Shown one piece after another: positions 50,554 through 63,065 of a stretch of 64,000 nt of DNA. Numbering within the stretch: position 1 is the first letter of the stretch; each line of letters starts with the position of its first letter. The DNA comes from Entamoeba invadens IP1 (lineage: Eukaryota > Evosea > Mastigamoebida > Endamoebidae): positions 229,224 through 293,223 of the forward strand of contig NW_004191777.1 of NCBI RefSeq assembly GCF_000330505.1, read 5' to 3'. The notes under the pieces were generated by a model, which saw nothing but the letters and a program-made list of their open reading frames with translations, made no database searches and was not told where the DNA came from. A program made the translations under genes and the position numbers.

Positions 50554-50686
50554 TCAAGAATTAAATCTACGAGGAATTGTTCCAGAAAGTAATGAATAAG
50601 AATGTCCATGAGCTTTAAAAGTGTTACAATATAAACATCGTTTTGGGTTGAGAAGATTGACAGGACGTTGGTTCAATTTACATGTT
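50554..50686 (-). pseudogene. Coding-like fragment with CxxC...HxH pattern, no start
   Basis: About 43 codons ending in TGA. The peptide contains KRCLYCNTFKAHGHSYSLL, a zinc-knuckle-like spacing (Cys-x2-Cys-x5-His-x-His). It lies 5' of the fragment at 49994-50163 on the same strand, so both could be remnants of one gene or of an unrecognised mobile element. No complete reading frame. Confidence 0.35.
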
Positions 50687-51300
50687 ATAATAATTATTAT
50701 CGATCTTTTATTAATTTTTTATGTTATTTTGTTTTATAAAACTTTATATATATAACATTAAATATATTCAAGATAAGTGTGATTCAAATTGTAAATTATG
50801 AGACATTTGAACACTTAAACATATTAAATTCACCGAAAGCAATAATTCAGAATTGAAGATTGCCACAAAAGAATATTGTTGCATTTGTAATGTCAAAGAC
50901 AATTGCTATGAAATTTTGTTGTTATTAATATCGTTATTGTGTTGTGTTGTTGGACATAAAAATACAATTAAACTAAATATTTTTGATAATAAATCAAATA
51001 AATTTATACACATTAAATTTATTTTTGTTGTCGTTTAAAAATTAACAAATATTAATATTTGGATCATGTTTACTCGTAATGTTTTTAAAATTACAGTCAA
51101 ACCTTGATTTTTTTTCCAACCTTGACAACTTTTGATTGTTTTATATCTATCTACCTATTGGTCAAAACCACACACGGATGGAAACACACACCAATAGAAT
51201 TTTTAATGTAAAAAAACAATTGATTTTTGATCATTTAAAAATATTTCATAATTATATGTATATTTCAATACAACAAATAACACTAACAGTAAAAAGTCAA

Positions 51301-51930
51301 TTAGAAGTAAAGAGCGATTAAAAGAGCAACCAGAGCAACTAACAAGGATGGCGCGGCTTCTTTAGACTCTTTTTCATTTGCAGAAGAATCATCTGAGACA
51401 TCAACAACATCTTTGTTGGTGGTTGGTACTCCCTCAGCCTGTAGGTCGATGGTTGTGATTTTGAAGTCGATTGGGAGGTCAGTCACTTCAATGCGCTGAA
51501 TGGAGAAGGTCTGGAGTGTTCCCTTTTCATCGGCAATTGTCAATGGGACGTAGACACGTGTTGCGACACCCGACTTTACTATGTAGTCATATGGTTTGAG
51601 TTCGGTCTCTGTCTGCTGGTTGTACTCCTCAGAGAAGAGTCTGGTTCTGAATCTCATAGTTTTGACCCTGTCAGAGACATAGTACACCTCAAATGAAAAG
51701 AAATTCTGTCCGCCTGTCTGCATTGGTGACGATCTCTGAACTCTGATTGTGTCCCAAGTTCTCAACGTCGCAGCAAGAAAGTTGGTTGTAGAGTTCTTCT
51801 GCAACTCGATGTCTGTCCCAGCCGTGTTGAGCAGCGCCCACGAGTCGAGAAATTCTTTTCCATCAAACATTGTGTATGAATTTACACCGATAACTAATAC
51901 CACTAAACTGATCATCTGTTGTTTTGGCAT
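51301..51930 (-). CDS. Putative GPI-anchored surface protein, 209 aa
   Basis: A signal peptide (SLVVLVIGVNS, residues 8-18), a soluble domain of about 150 residues rich in beta-strand patterns with no cysteine, an acidic Ser-rich stalk (DVSDDSSANEKESKE) and a C-terminal hydrophobic tail with no charged end (PSLLVALVALLIALYF). That combination is the usual signal for GPI anchoring. No N-glycosylation is assumed, though NST occurs at residues 46-48. Family not recognised; a cell-surface protein of Entamoeba is the best description. Confidence 0.67.
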   Translation of the reverse strand: MPKQQMISLVVLVIGVNSYTMFDGKEFLDSWALLNTAGTDIELQKNSTTNFLAATLRTWDTIRVQRSSPMQTGGQNFFSFEVYYVSDRVKTMRFRTRLFSEEYNQQTETELKPYDYIVKSGVATRVYVPLTIADEKGTLQTFSIQRIEVTDLPIDFKITTIDLQAEGVPTTNKDVVDVSDDSSANEKESKEAAPSLLVALVALLIALYF

Positions 51931-52202
51931 GGGCCGAGTTCCTTTAATACACTACATTTACTTTTCTTGTTCACTTTCTTGTGTCTAGTTCAAGTCCAAT
52001 AAAAAAGTCAAACTTTTTTTTAAAACTGAATTATTGGTTTTAATTTATTATATTTTTTTAATAATAAGACTTTCTAACTTTTTGCTTAAAACTTTAGAAA
52101 TAGTTTTCTGTTTTTAGCAAAACAACAATATAAACTATTTAAATAGTAAAGTTACAATAAATAATTTTAATACGATAATTAACAACAATAAGTTCGCAAA
52201 AG

Positions 52203-52394
52203 TCAAAAATCTTTCAGGTGTAATAAAACACTTTTCGAATAACGGGTGTAAATGGTTCTTCGAGGAGCGGTGACAGTTAGTTCATTTTCAAGAGATTTGC
52301 GAGAAAGTCTGTGCGCGAATTGATTTTTCTTTGATTCATCCTCTTCCAGCATAAGAGACGTATGTTTCACAACTTTGGTTGTAAGAAGTGACAT
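52203..52394 (-). CDS. Small basic protein, 63 aa, unknown function
   Basis: The start is chosen at 52394 because a minus-strand TATATAAAG box lies about 25 bp upstream of that ATG. The reading frame continues further upstream, but that would run through the TATA box. The sequence is polar with alternating charged and Ser/Thr residues (LEEDESKKNQFAHRLSRKSL) and an Arg-rich middle (APRRTIYTRY). No membrane segment. Of the same class as other tiny orphan genes in this window. Confidence 0.52.
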   Translation of the reverse strand: MSLLTTKVVKHTSLMLEEDESKKNQFAHRLSRKSLENELTVTAPRRTIYTRYSKSVLLHLKDF

Positions 52395-55256
<2,862 letters not shown>

Positions 55257-56162
55257 ATGAAAGTTGTGACATCCGAAGCCACCTCTGACACCATTCGCGA
55301 GGAGTATGAATGGTACATTAACACACTCAAACCCGAAATAAAAACAACACAAGAAAAACTTGGACAAATAAAGACGTTAATCAGCCCCACAAAAGAAACT
55401 ATTAATGAAGAGTGTCTACGTTTTGATTTGTTTGTATTTTTAATCAACGAACATTACTCATTACTGTAATTAATATTCTCACAACAAGAGATGGGTTTCA
55501 AGGAATGGTACAACTCAACGGGACTGAATGTTCGGGTTCTGTTTGTTTGTGAATGAATTGTCATATTCGGAAATGACATATAGCGTATTGTAATTAACAA
55601 CGAAGAGTGGTCACATAAGCCAGAGGCGTTTTATATTGTCGATTGTCCACTGAAACAAATGTACAACGTATTATATGTCATTGGAACAATTGAGGATGAT
55701 ATCTCCTTATTGGACCCATTCAAAATCAATGACTATATCGAACTTGTGACAAAGATATATGACATGATCGGAGAGGCTCTCGACTCAATTCGAAATCGAC
55801 CAACGCTAATATTTCCATTTACCCCCACACATACATTCTTCATGCGCGCACACCCAACTGTCACAGCGGATATATACATTGAGCATTCTGAAATCGTTGT
55901 GAAGATATTTAAGTTAGACTCTGTCGGCAGTAAAAACCCTTCCCCTTCAATAAACGACGGAGACGTTAACGAAAGTGTTGAAGTGAAAACACGACAAAGA
56001 ACAGCACAAGCGTTCTTGATAGAGAGTAGGTACTATTGGGTGGAGAATGTCGAAGAGATCCACCTCACGTGCCAGAAATTGGACGAAATTGTTAATATAC
56101 TAAGCGAGCTCCAAGAAATGTGGGGACTCATAGAAAACAATGTGACGCAGTTTGCTTCTTAA
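55257..56162 (+). CDS. Rogdi / RAVE complex subunit 2 homologue, two introns
   Basis: 267 aa from exons 55257-55429, 55489-55540 and 55584-56162. Introns 55430-55488 (59 bp) and 55541-55583 (43 bp) both start GTTTGT and end AG, and together they keep the frame. The N-terminus (DTIREEYEWYINTLKPEI) matches the opening helix of Rogdi. Later blocks fit in order: SIRNRPTLIFPF, VTADIYIEHSEIVVKIFKL and a C-terminal helix (LDEIVNILSELQEMWGLI). Human Rogdi is 287 aa. Rav2 in yeast helps assemble the V-ATPase. A short upstream ATG frame at 55234 overlaps the start by one base. Confidence 0.8.
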
Positions 56163-57139
56163 TTGTATATGATATTGTAAATGGGTTCTTGAATTGTAAA
56201 TGATATAATTGATTTTATTATAATTAGTTATTCTTTAGTTTTATTCGAGTTACCATATACTATTAAAATATGGTTAATTAAATAACAATGAAACTATGAT
56301 TTCAAAATATTTTTTAGAAGTTTTTGTTATTATTAGAAATGGATTTTTAAATTAAAACTTTCTTATATCGATTAATTACAAATGATATAAATAAATCCAC
56401 CAAAAATTTGCACTAAAACCCAAAACATAAATTTAAAAAGAAACAAAAAAATTCTATTTTTTTCCTGAGCATAAAACATCCCTCAAATAATTTCATTGAG
56501 CTTTTCACAAGACTTTTTTGGTTGGAAAGAAGTCTTCTCACAAAAACTATTTTAGTAATGATGTACACAAAAAGCTTGATCTTCCTTGACTTTAACAAGG
56601 CAAGCAATCCTCTTCCGACCCATTTTGCCTCTTTTGACCCTGTTTCACAAAACAAGCAAGAAATGAACAACTTCCAGCTCCCTTATCTCAATAATTTGTA
56701 TAAATTTGCTTGAAATGACAAGTGTTATAACGGGTTATTACAATGGCCAATAAAAGAAAAAATTGTTGACAGATACAAAAAAGTGACAATCCAATCAATT
56801 TATAACAAACTAGAATATATTAATAAATTAATTATATTTCAATTGTTTCGGTTTGCAGTGGTCAAGTCGTGATTATAAAGGTTTCGATGGTTGCAATCTG
56901 GGCAACTTTGTTTCGTTGGTTTACATTGTTATTATTCTTCAACATTTTATAACATTTTAATAAGAAAATATAATATTAATAAAGGATGACAAATGAGAAT
57001 GCCCAATTAAAAAAAAGTTAGCAACAACTTAAGCAGTGAAATTAAAGGATTCGAATTTCGATAATTCAAAGGATTTCTTAAAATATGACCTTTTTCAGAA
57101 CCAATACCATATAAACTTTTTTATCAACACTGTTAATCA
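56163..57139. other. Spacer with a possible tiny ORF
   Basis: AT-rich, apart from a plus-strand segment of higher coding quality at 56558-56713. A CATATAAAC box lies near 57110, before the next gene. Confidence 0.45.
56558..56713 (+). CDS. Possible 51-aa protein or last exon
   Basis: ATGATG at 56558 opens 51 codons ending NLYKFA. Peptides such as LDFNKASNPLPTHF and NNFQLPYLNN, and a preference for C-ending codons, look coding. The frame is open further upstream without ATG, so this may be a 3' exon whose upstream part I could not find. No family recognised. Confidence 0.3.
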   Translation: MMYTKSLIFLDFNKASNPLPTHFASFDPVSQNKQEMNNFQLPYLNNLYKFA

Positions 57140-57406
57140 ATGTACACTCACAAATTTATAGAACATGTCCGCCAGCAAATTCTTTGTCGAAAGAATACTG
57201 CTCTTATTCAGAAACGTATGAAGGGCTGTGTCTGGAATGAAGACGTTTCGGACTATTCAGACTCTTTTGTTGACGACGAAGTCACATCAATTTTAGAGAA
57301 GAAAGAAGGAAGGGAATCTTTTATGGACATCCCCAAAGACTTTAATAAGGTACAACCAATTGACCAACGCTCTTTAACACCAGACTTGTATAGAAAGAGT
57401 CTCTGA
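57140..57406 (+). CDS. Small protein, 88 aa, unknown function
   Basis: ATG at 57140, about 30 bp after a CATATAAAC box. A basic N-terminal third (ILCRKNTALIQKRMKG) is followed by an acidic middle (NEDVSDYSDSFVDDE) with VTSILEKKEG and a C-terminus reading SLTPDLYRKSL. Same length and same broad layout as the protein at 17403-17669. No known domain; cytosolic by appearance. Confidence 0.57.
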   Translation: MYTHKFIEHVRQQILCRKNTALIQKRMKGCVWNEDVSDYSDSFVDDEVTSILEKKEGRESFMDIPKDFNKVQPIDQRSLTPDLYRKSL

Positions 57407-57494
57407 TTATATATGTTGTCTATTTCTTAGTCATTATTTATTGTTGTTATAATTATCATTCATTCTACATAACTCATTAAAACTAAAACATAAC

Positions 57495-58232
57495 TCAGTC
57501 ACTTCGCAATGGGTGAAAGCTGTCGCCAGCAACAACCATTCTCTTTCGTTGATGAAGAACATTTGCATATTGCGTTGAAGTTATTTGGTCGTATGATATC
57601 CCTTTTATCGAATAAAACTTTTGCTTGAGACCAGATAAGATCTCGTAGACTACACCACCTTGTGGGTCGACATACCCACTTAAGAAATGAACTCGATCCT
57701 CTCCATTAACAACTTTCACCCATGTCGCACCACACTCCCACTTCTTTACAATCACTTCCTTCCCTTTTATATACACTTTGTCTTGTCGGAACAACTTCTG
57801 CACGTCTTCTTCATCAGAAAAGAGAACTTCAACTGTCCCTTTGAACGTCAATGTACCATTGATAAAATGCATCTTCATTTCTTCGACTTTACCAAACGTG
57901 TTAAGCCATCGAGATACTTCTTCAAGACTTAAAGAACAAGGCACCCACGTCACTTTCACACAACGCTCTTTGACATCGGCAATACTCTCCCTCACTACTC
58001 TCCGAACAGACTTGTTGTCATTAGAAAGCTCAAGATACTTGGATGTTTTTAACATGTCGACTAATTCTGGAAGAGTCTTGTTGTGTTGTGAAACCAACTT
58101 AAACTTCGAAATGACATCGAGCGGGACATAGCCCTCCGAGTCGCTTTTCGTTTGTAAAAATGCGTCCGAAGAAAAGTTGAGTGTTGAAAAGTAGAACTCG
58201 ATCTGTTCAAGTAAACTGCGTTGCGCCAACAT
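57495..58232 (-). CDS. La-related RNA-binding protein (La motif plus RRM)
   Basis: 245 aa. The La motif spans about 5-90: LLEQIEFYFSTLNFSSDAFL, GYVPLDVISKF and YLELSNDNKSVRR. An RRM follows at about 100-180: CVKVTWVPCSLSLEE, then GTVEVLFSDEEDVQKLF. La protein binds the 3' oligo-U of new Pol III transcripts such as tRNA precursors and protects them. Shorter than animal La, lacking a long second RRM region. The local tRNA genes with U-rich ends would be typical clients. Confidence 0.9.
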   Translation of the reverse strand: MLAQRSLLEQIEFYFSTLNFSSDAFLQTKSDSEGYVPLDVISKFKLVSQHNKTLPELVDMLKTSKYLELSNDNKSVRRVVRESIADVKERCVKVTWVPCSLSLEEVSRWLNTFGKVEEMKMHFINGTLTFKGTVEVLFSDEEDVQKLFRQDKVYIKGKEVIVKKWECGATWVKVVNGEDRVHFLSGYVDPQGGVVYEILSGLKQKFYSIKGISYDQITSTQYANVLHQRKRMVVAGDSFHPLRSD

Positions 58233-58339
58233 GAATACACAGAATGTTTTTTTTCAGTTGGATTTTTTCGAGTTGACAATAAATACAACAAATTCTATTT
58301 AAACGACAAAAAGTACTATAATTTAATTATAATTAAAGA

Positions 58340-58723
58340 TCAAATAACAAAGTCTTTGAGCAACAACTCAAGCGTCTTGTCCATGTCGAGTTGTTTAGTC
58401 TTCACTGCAAAAAGGAGGTTGTTGTAGTTTGCAAGAATTTTTCTAAGTTCGACGGTGTCTTCTTGTTTTTTGATTGAGTGTACAGTGATCACTGGACATG
58501 CCATATTTGGTGTTTCATTAAGAGGGGTGTAGTGTGGCGGAATGATGTTACTTATAATTGGAAATAGTGAAGGTGATACTCCCGTCATTGGTGCATTAAA
58601 TACCCATCTTAATGGATCAAAATCTATTTGATTACAAACATTGGCAAAGTCTATAATTTTCAGAGCTTCTAATATTGTGTTTTGAGAGTATTCTTTATCG
58701 CCGTTGTTCATTAAAATGTCCAT
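58340..58723 (-). CDS. Hypothetical protein, 127 aa
   Basis: Two helical ends flank a Pro-rich middle (SNIIPPHYTPLNETPNM). The C-terminal helix (VELRKILANYNNLLFAVKTK) is amphipathic and could make a coiled coil. No signal peptide. It lies between the La and Dopey-like genes on the same strand, with AT-rich spacers. Size and layout would suit a small subunit of a nuclear complex, but no signature supports naming it. Confidence 0.6.
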   Translation of the reverse strand: MDILMNNGDKEYSQNTILEALKIIDFANVCNQIDFDPLRWVFNAPMTGVSPSLFPIISNIIPPHYTPLNETPNMACPVITVHSIKKQEDTVELRKILANYNNLLFAVKTKQLDMDKTLELLLKDFVI

Positions 58724-58791
58724 CTATTCGTTATTAATAAAATAATTAATAGTTAATTTTTAATTTTTAATTTTTAATATAATTATTAAAA

Positions 58792-61700
58792 TTAATATAT
58801 GAAGTAACAAACGAGTTGATACAAAATGGTGCCAAACAAACACCTAACCATCACAAAGGAACACTTGATAATAATAACTCTGACAAAGAGTAATATACTA
58901 CATAACTCATCATCGCTAATTTTTGGTAATAAAATTGAATGTGAGAGAATGGTAAGTGTCTCCATTGCTAATTTGTCGAAGTCACCGTATTTCCCACATA
59001 AGACTATAAAAGCTGCTCTTCGAAGTTCAAGTGGGTTATGTGGTTCTTCTTTCCGATTCGAATACCCTTTCGATCCTTTCCACACCAATTCGATCCGTTG
59101 TGAAAATACTGTGTTGATGATAGGCATCCACACTTTTAAACGTGATGGTGTTGAACTGAAAAAGTTATTTTGAGTAAAAATGGAGACAACTATATTTTGC
59201 CATTTCCCCGTCAGTAAATTTGATTTCTGTAATAGTAGAAGCACATCATCAACAAAACTCGTTTTGCCTTGAGAAAGTAAGCTCTCAAGTTGTGGCACAA
59301 ACGGTGTCAAACAATTATTTCCGGTAAAGAACGTGACGAAGCCATTAGTTGTTTGATTCACTGCTATCATGAGGGGGATCACATCACTGACAAAACATTT
59401 GTAATCGTCTTGAATAGAAATTTTCGTAACTGCCGTGTTAAACAAACTTGAAAAATTGGTGGAGTTCAAAAATTGGTCTTTAGGAACGTTTTTGATTTCG
59501 ACACAAGACGCCAGTGATTTCAGCGATTTAAAAAAATTCGAAGTCGAACTTTTTTGTAAAGCAGTTGCAGTTGCGTTCATGAATTTTACAAGCTCTGGCA
59601 ACACAGACATCAAATCGTCAAGCGAAGCAACGGGCAATATTTGTATTATAATTTCATATAACGTCTCTTCGGGTATTTTGGTTCCTTTAAACAACTCACA
59701 GAATGTTAGGACAAGTAATTTGACGTTTGGCTTTGGAAAGAGCAAAAAGAGTGTGTTGAATACCTGTCTGTGTTCCTTTTCATTTCCAACGTGTTCTAAT
59801 AAACTTTCAGTGAAATTCACAAAGACTTGTTCTAATAAAGAGACCAAACTTTGTTTAACACATTTCTCGATCTCTTTAATTTGGATTTTGCTGAGTTGAT
59901 TGTAGACCTCGAAAATCATTGAAAAGAGTCCAAAGATGAGTGGCTTGAAAAAATGCTCCTCTCTTCGAAATCCAAAGACAGTGATGTTTGAATTTGTTGG
60001 TGTTGAACATGGCGGATATTCTTCAAAGACTCTATCTGTCAGTCTGCAGACTATACCAAGCAAATTGAGGACATTGGAATAAAAAGTGTCATTGTTAGCT
60101 TTGATCAACATTGGAATTTTTAAGAAGAGCTCTGGGAGGATTTTTGTTGTCAAAGTTGGTAAAAAAGTGTTTGGCGAGTAAAAGGCGAGGTCTGTCAATA
60201 TTTCTGGATTGACAAGAATTGTAGTGGGTAATGCGTCGATGGCTGGTAACACCAAATTGTTTGCTCTTTCTGTACAACTTTCAGAAGTGGACTTGAGAAG
60301 AATTCGAGCCAAAACAAGTAACTTAGATGAGAAGACTGGCGACAATGTGTGTAATGAAAGTGACTGCCCGACAGCTTTTAATGTTTCTTGGGCAAAAGTG
60401 GTGATGACCTTAGAATGCCCAAATCTAGTGAACAATGTAATGAGTAAGTCTGCTGCTGGGATGCTTTCTCTGACAACGCAGATTTGTTCTATAATAAAGA
60501 AAACAATAGAAATTGGCGTGTTTGTTTGATTAGAAGGCATCGAGTAGATATCAAGTAAGTCGAACATGACATGTGTTGTCTGTGCTGATATTAATAATTC
60601 CAGACACCCTGGAATGTCCGATTCAATCAGTTTAGAGAAGTAATTAACAAATGTCGACTCTCTTTCTATTTGTTCTGTTGTATTTAATTTGATCGTATAT
60701 AACAGTTTAATCACTGTTTCCGAATTGGTTTGTACTAATTCAGTTGTATTTTTAGGTGGAATTAACACAGAAAGAATTGTAGTGATAAAAAATGTTGGGT
60801 TGCGTGTCATCAAGAACGCAAACCAGTCTCTATAGACTTTGAAATATGTGGTGTCTGCTTTCATCAATGAAAAGACGACAAATTCGAGTTGCTCGGTGTT
60901 GATCATCTTCTCATAAAACACAGAGAGGTGCATACACACCAAAAGTCGCTCATAGTCTTCGATCTCTTTAAAAATAGAAATCGGCAAATACGCCGCATTT
61001 ACAGCCAACAAGGAAATTATAATTTGCACAAATTGTTCCCCCGTCGACACGTTTTTCCAAAGAAAAGAAATAATTTCATTTGTTTTGGTATACTTTTGAG
61101 AGACACTTACTAATTTAAAGTAGAGTTTGCAACAAACTAATGACGACGCCAAATTCTCTGACGCCAAAATATGTTCACAAAGTGTGTCTGAGAGTTTGGA
61201 GTGAAAAGACTCGTTCTGAGTAATTGTTGCAAAAGCATGTACTAAGTGCATCATGTTACTAAATGTCGACATTTCACTCTCATTAAACACATGCACCAAA
61301 TGATTCAATTCTGTTCTTAATAACTCGGGCACTTCCAAAAAGGATATTTCAAGCTTAAGAGTCTCGTGAAGACTTGAAATGAGCTTCTTGATAATAACAA
61401 GAGCGGCTTCTAAAATTGGAAGGTCGCATTTCTTTGCGACTTTGGAGAAGTAATCCAACACAATTGTTTTAAACAATGAAATGACAAATTTGGTGTACTC
61501 CTCGACTTGTGTTTGTGATGGAAAGTAATACATTGCCAAGACAATTTTTTCTGTGGGTTCAAGCGAATTAAAAACGTCGAAAAAGGTCTGAGAGAACGTG
61601 GTGTGCAAAATTGATTGAATTGCTCCAGAGCGCTCCCTGTCGTACTTCTTGCTGTTAATTTTTATGAACAATTTGAGTAATGGAAGTGCAAGAGAATTGC

Positions 61701-62694
61701 CAACAAATTCAGTCAACATTTTGTTGTTAACGATCGACACTAATATTTGTGTGGTGTCAATTGTAGTCTCATAAAATGTACTTATTAACTCGTTTACTCC
61801 ACACAAAAAGAGTTGTTTAGTGTTCTCTGTGAATTGGTTTTGATCTGGTGTTCCGATAAGCCAGAGACACGCTTTTTGAACGATACCAGAGTCTTTCGAC
61901 GTGAACAGTTTGAGGACAATTTGTATTAATTTTGTCTTTTGATCATCAGAAAAGACCACTGAATTGATCGGGATTTTGTCGTTCAAAAAGTCGAGCGTTT
62001 TGCTGACTACCAAGACATCACTACACCACAACAATTCACAGAGAGCACGATGCACATCACTTTGAGTAACATTTCTGAAGTCTGGCGTGTAAACAGTCGA
62101 AGCCATGAAATGTAAAAGACCTTGTCGTGTGTGTGGTGTTGTATATAAATAAACCCACATAGTCTTTTCAAATAAATATTGATTCTTGCTCTTCACATTT
62201 TTAAAAAGAGTGAAAGCAAGCTCGGAAAGTCCATTGAGCGGTTGGAGTAATGACTGAGAAAAGCAAGATATAATTGGTTCCGTCATCGAGTCTAAAAGTG
62301 GTTGTCTTACCAAAACAAAATGTTGCACCACTTCAATACACCTTGCCCTGATAAGCGGAAGTGCTGTTTTGCCCATAACAAAAAGAGGCGGCATTAACAC
62401 TTGAATATTATCTTCCAATTCTTCTTCGGTAAATCCTTTGAAAAAAGTGATGATTAAATCGATTAAAACACCATGAACAAGTTGTGGGAAAACGGGGTCG
62501 GACGCTTTTATTAAAACTCCTAAAAATTCCGTCTTGTATGGAAGTGTTGGTATTCGACTCGTTGAAGCAGCTCCAAGCAAATTGTTAAGTGGGGTGTACA
62601 AATCCGTCCAATCAGAAATGTTCTGTGTTTGGTCGATAAAAGAACGGACTTGTGTTTCGAAGGTTGCACCCCATGAAAATTTAAAAAAATTCAT
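58792..62694 (-). CDS. Dopey-family (DOP1) trafficking protein
   Basis: 1300 aa, intronless, starting at the ATG at 62694; the open frame reaches 62727 without ATG. The N-terminal 300 residues follow the Dopey N-domain in order: a tryptophan-led ISDWTDLYTPLNNLL, a pair of helices around PQLVHGVLIDLI, LFEKTMWVYLYTTPHTRQGL, and the segment ending KACLWLIG that corresponds to the conserved WLLG of Dopey. The remainder is alpha-solenoid without motifs. Yeast Dop1 works with Mon2 in endosome-Golgi traffic. A minus-strand GAACTCAAAAAG element precedes the ATG. Family call rests on pattern rather than identity. Confidence 0.68.
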   Translation of the reverse strand: MNFFKFSWGATFETQVRSFIDQTQNISDWTDLYTPLNNLLGAASTSRIPTLPYKTEFLGVLIKASDPVFPQLVHGVLIDLIITFFKGFTEEELEDNIQVLMPPLFVMGKTALPLIRARCIEVVQHFVLVRQPLLDSMTEPIISCFSQSLLQPLNGLSELAFTLFKNVKSKNQYLFEKTMWVYLYTTPHTRQGLLHFMASTVYTPDFRNVTQSDVHRALCELLWCSDVLVVSKTLDFLNDKIPINSVVFSDDQKTKLIQIVLKLFTSKDSGIVQKACLWLIGTPDQNQFTENTKQLFLCGVNELISTFYETTIDTTQILVSIVNNKMLTEFVGNSLALPLLKLFIKINSKKYDRERSGAIQSILHTTFSQTFFDVFNSLEPTEKIVLAMYYFPSQTQVEEYTKFVISLFKTIVLDYFSKVAKKCDLPILEAALVIIKKLISSLHETLKLEISFLEVPELLRTELNHLVHVFNESEMSTFSNMMHLVHAFATITQNESFHSKLSDTLCEHILASENLASSLVCCKLYFKLVSVSQKYTKTNEIISFLWKNVSTGEQFVQIIISLLAVNAAYLPISIFKEIEDYERLLVCMHLSVFYEKMINTEQLEFVVFSLMKADTTYFKVYRDWFAFLMTRNPTFFITTILSVLIPPKNTTELVQTNSETVIKLLYTIKLNTTEQIERESTFVNYFSKLIESDIPGCLELLISAQTTHVMFDLLDIYSMPSNQTNTPISIVFFIIEQICVVRESIPAADLLITLFTRFGHSKVITTFAQETLKAVGQSLSLHTLSPVFSSKLLVLARILLKSTSESCTERANNLVLPAIDALPTTILVNPEILTDLAFYSPNTFLPTLTTKILPELFLKIPMLIKANNDTFYSNVLNLLGIVCRLTDRVFEEYPPCSTPTNSNITVFGFRREEHFFKPLIFGLFSMIFEVYNQLSKIQIKEIEKCVKQSLVSLLEQVFVNFTESLLEHVGNEKEHRQVFNTLFLLFPKPNVKLLVLTFCELFKGTKIPEETLYEIIIQILPVASLDDLMSVLPELVKFMNATATALQKSSTSNFFKSLKSLASCVEIKNVPKDQFLNSTNFSSLFNTAVTKISIQDDYKCFVSDVIPLMIAVNQTTNGFVTFFTGNNCLTPFVPQLESLLSQGKTSFVDDVLLLLQKSNLLTGKWQNIVVSIFTQNNFFSSTPSRLKVWMPIINTVFSQRIELVWKGSKGYSNRKEEPHNPLELRRAAFIVLCGKYGDFDKLAMETLTILSHSILLPKISDDELCSILLFVRVIIIKCSFVMVRCLFGTILYQLVCYFIY

Positions 62695-63065
62695 CACACT
62701 TTTTGAGTTCTTTTCTTGAAGAAGCAATTGAATGTGTTGTTATTCTATTTTTAATTATTTTTTGTGATTAAAACTAACGATAATAATACTTATTTTATCG
62801 GAATTAAATTCGTTCATTTTTTTATTAAAATGTGTTTATTTTCTCGATAAAATTGTGTTTTGTTTAAACCATTAAATAACTAATTTTTATGAATTTTGAA
62901 TTGACTTAACAATATAGTAAATATAATTGTTTTTTATTGTATAATAATTATAAGTTTTTTTGAATTAATACTCTAATAAATAATATAATAAAAGTATAAA
63001 ACAATCAATTCCTCAAAAATGTTATATAGAAAAAATAAAAACCTACTCGAAACTAATAAAATCAA
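62695..63065. other. Divergent spacer between Dopey-like and eIF2B epsilon genes
   Basis: Short A/T-rich region carrying both promoters. No feature beyond a TATAAAACAATC stretch near 62995. Confidence 0.45.

Larger units (their letters stand above)
49886..51300. other. Gene-poor stretch with decayed minus-strand coding fragments
   Basis: Very AT-rich, with a short TA run near 50328-50345. Two minus-strand windows look coding in composition: 49994-50163 and 50554-50686. Neither has a start codon, and I cannot splice them into a gene. Confidence 0.45.
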
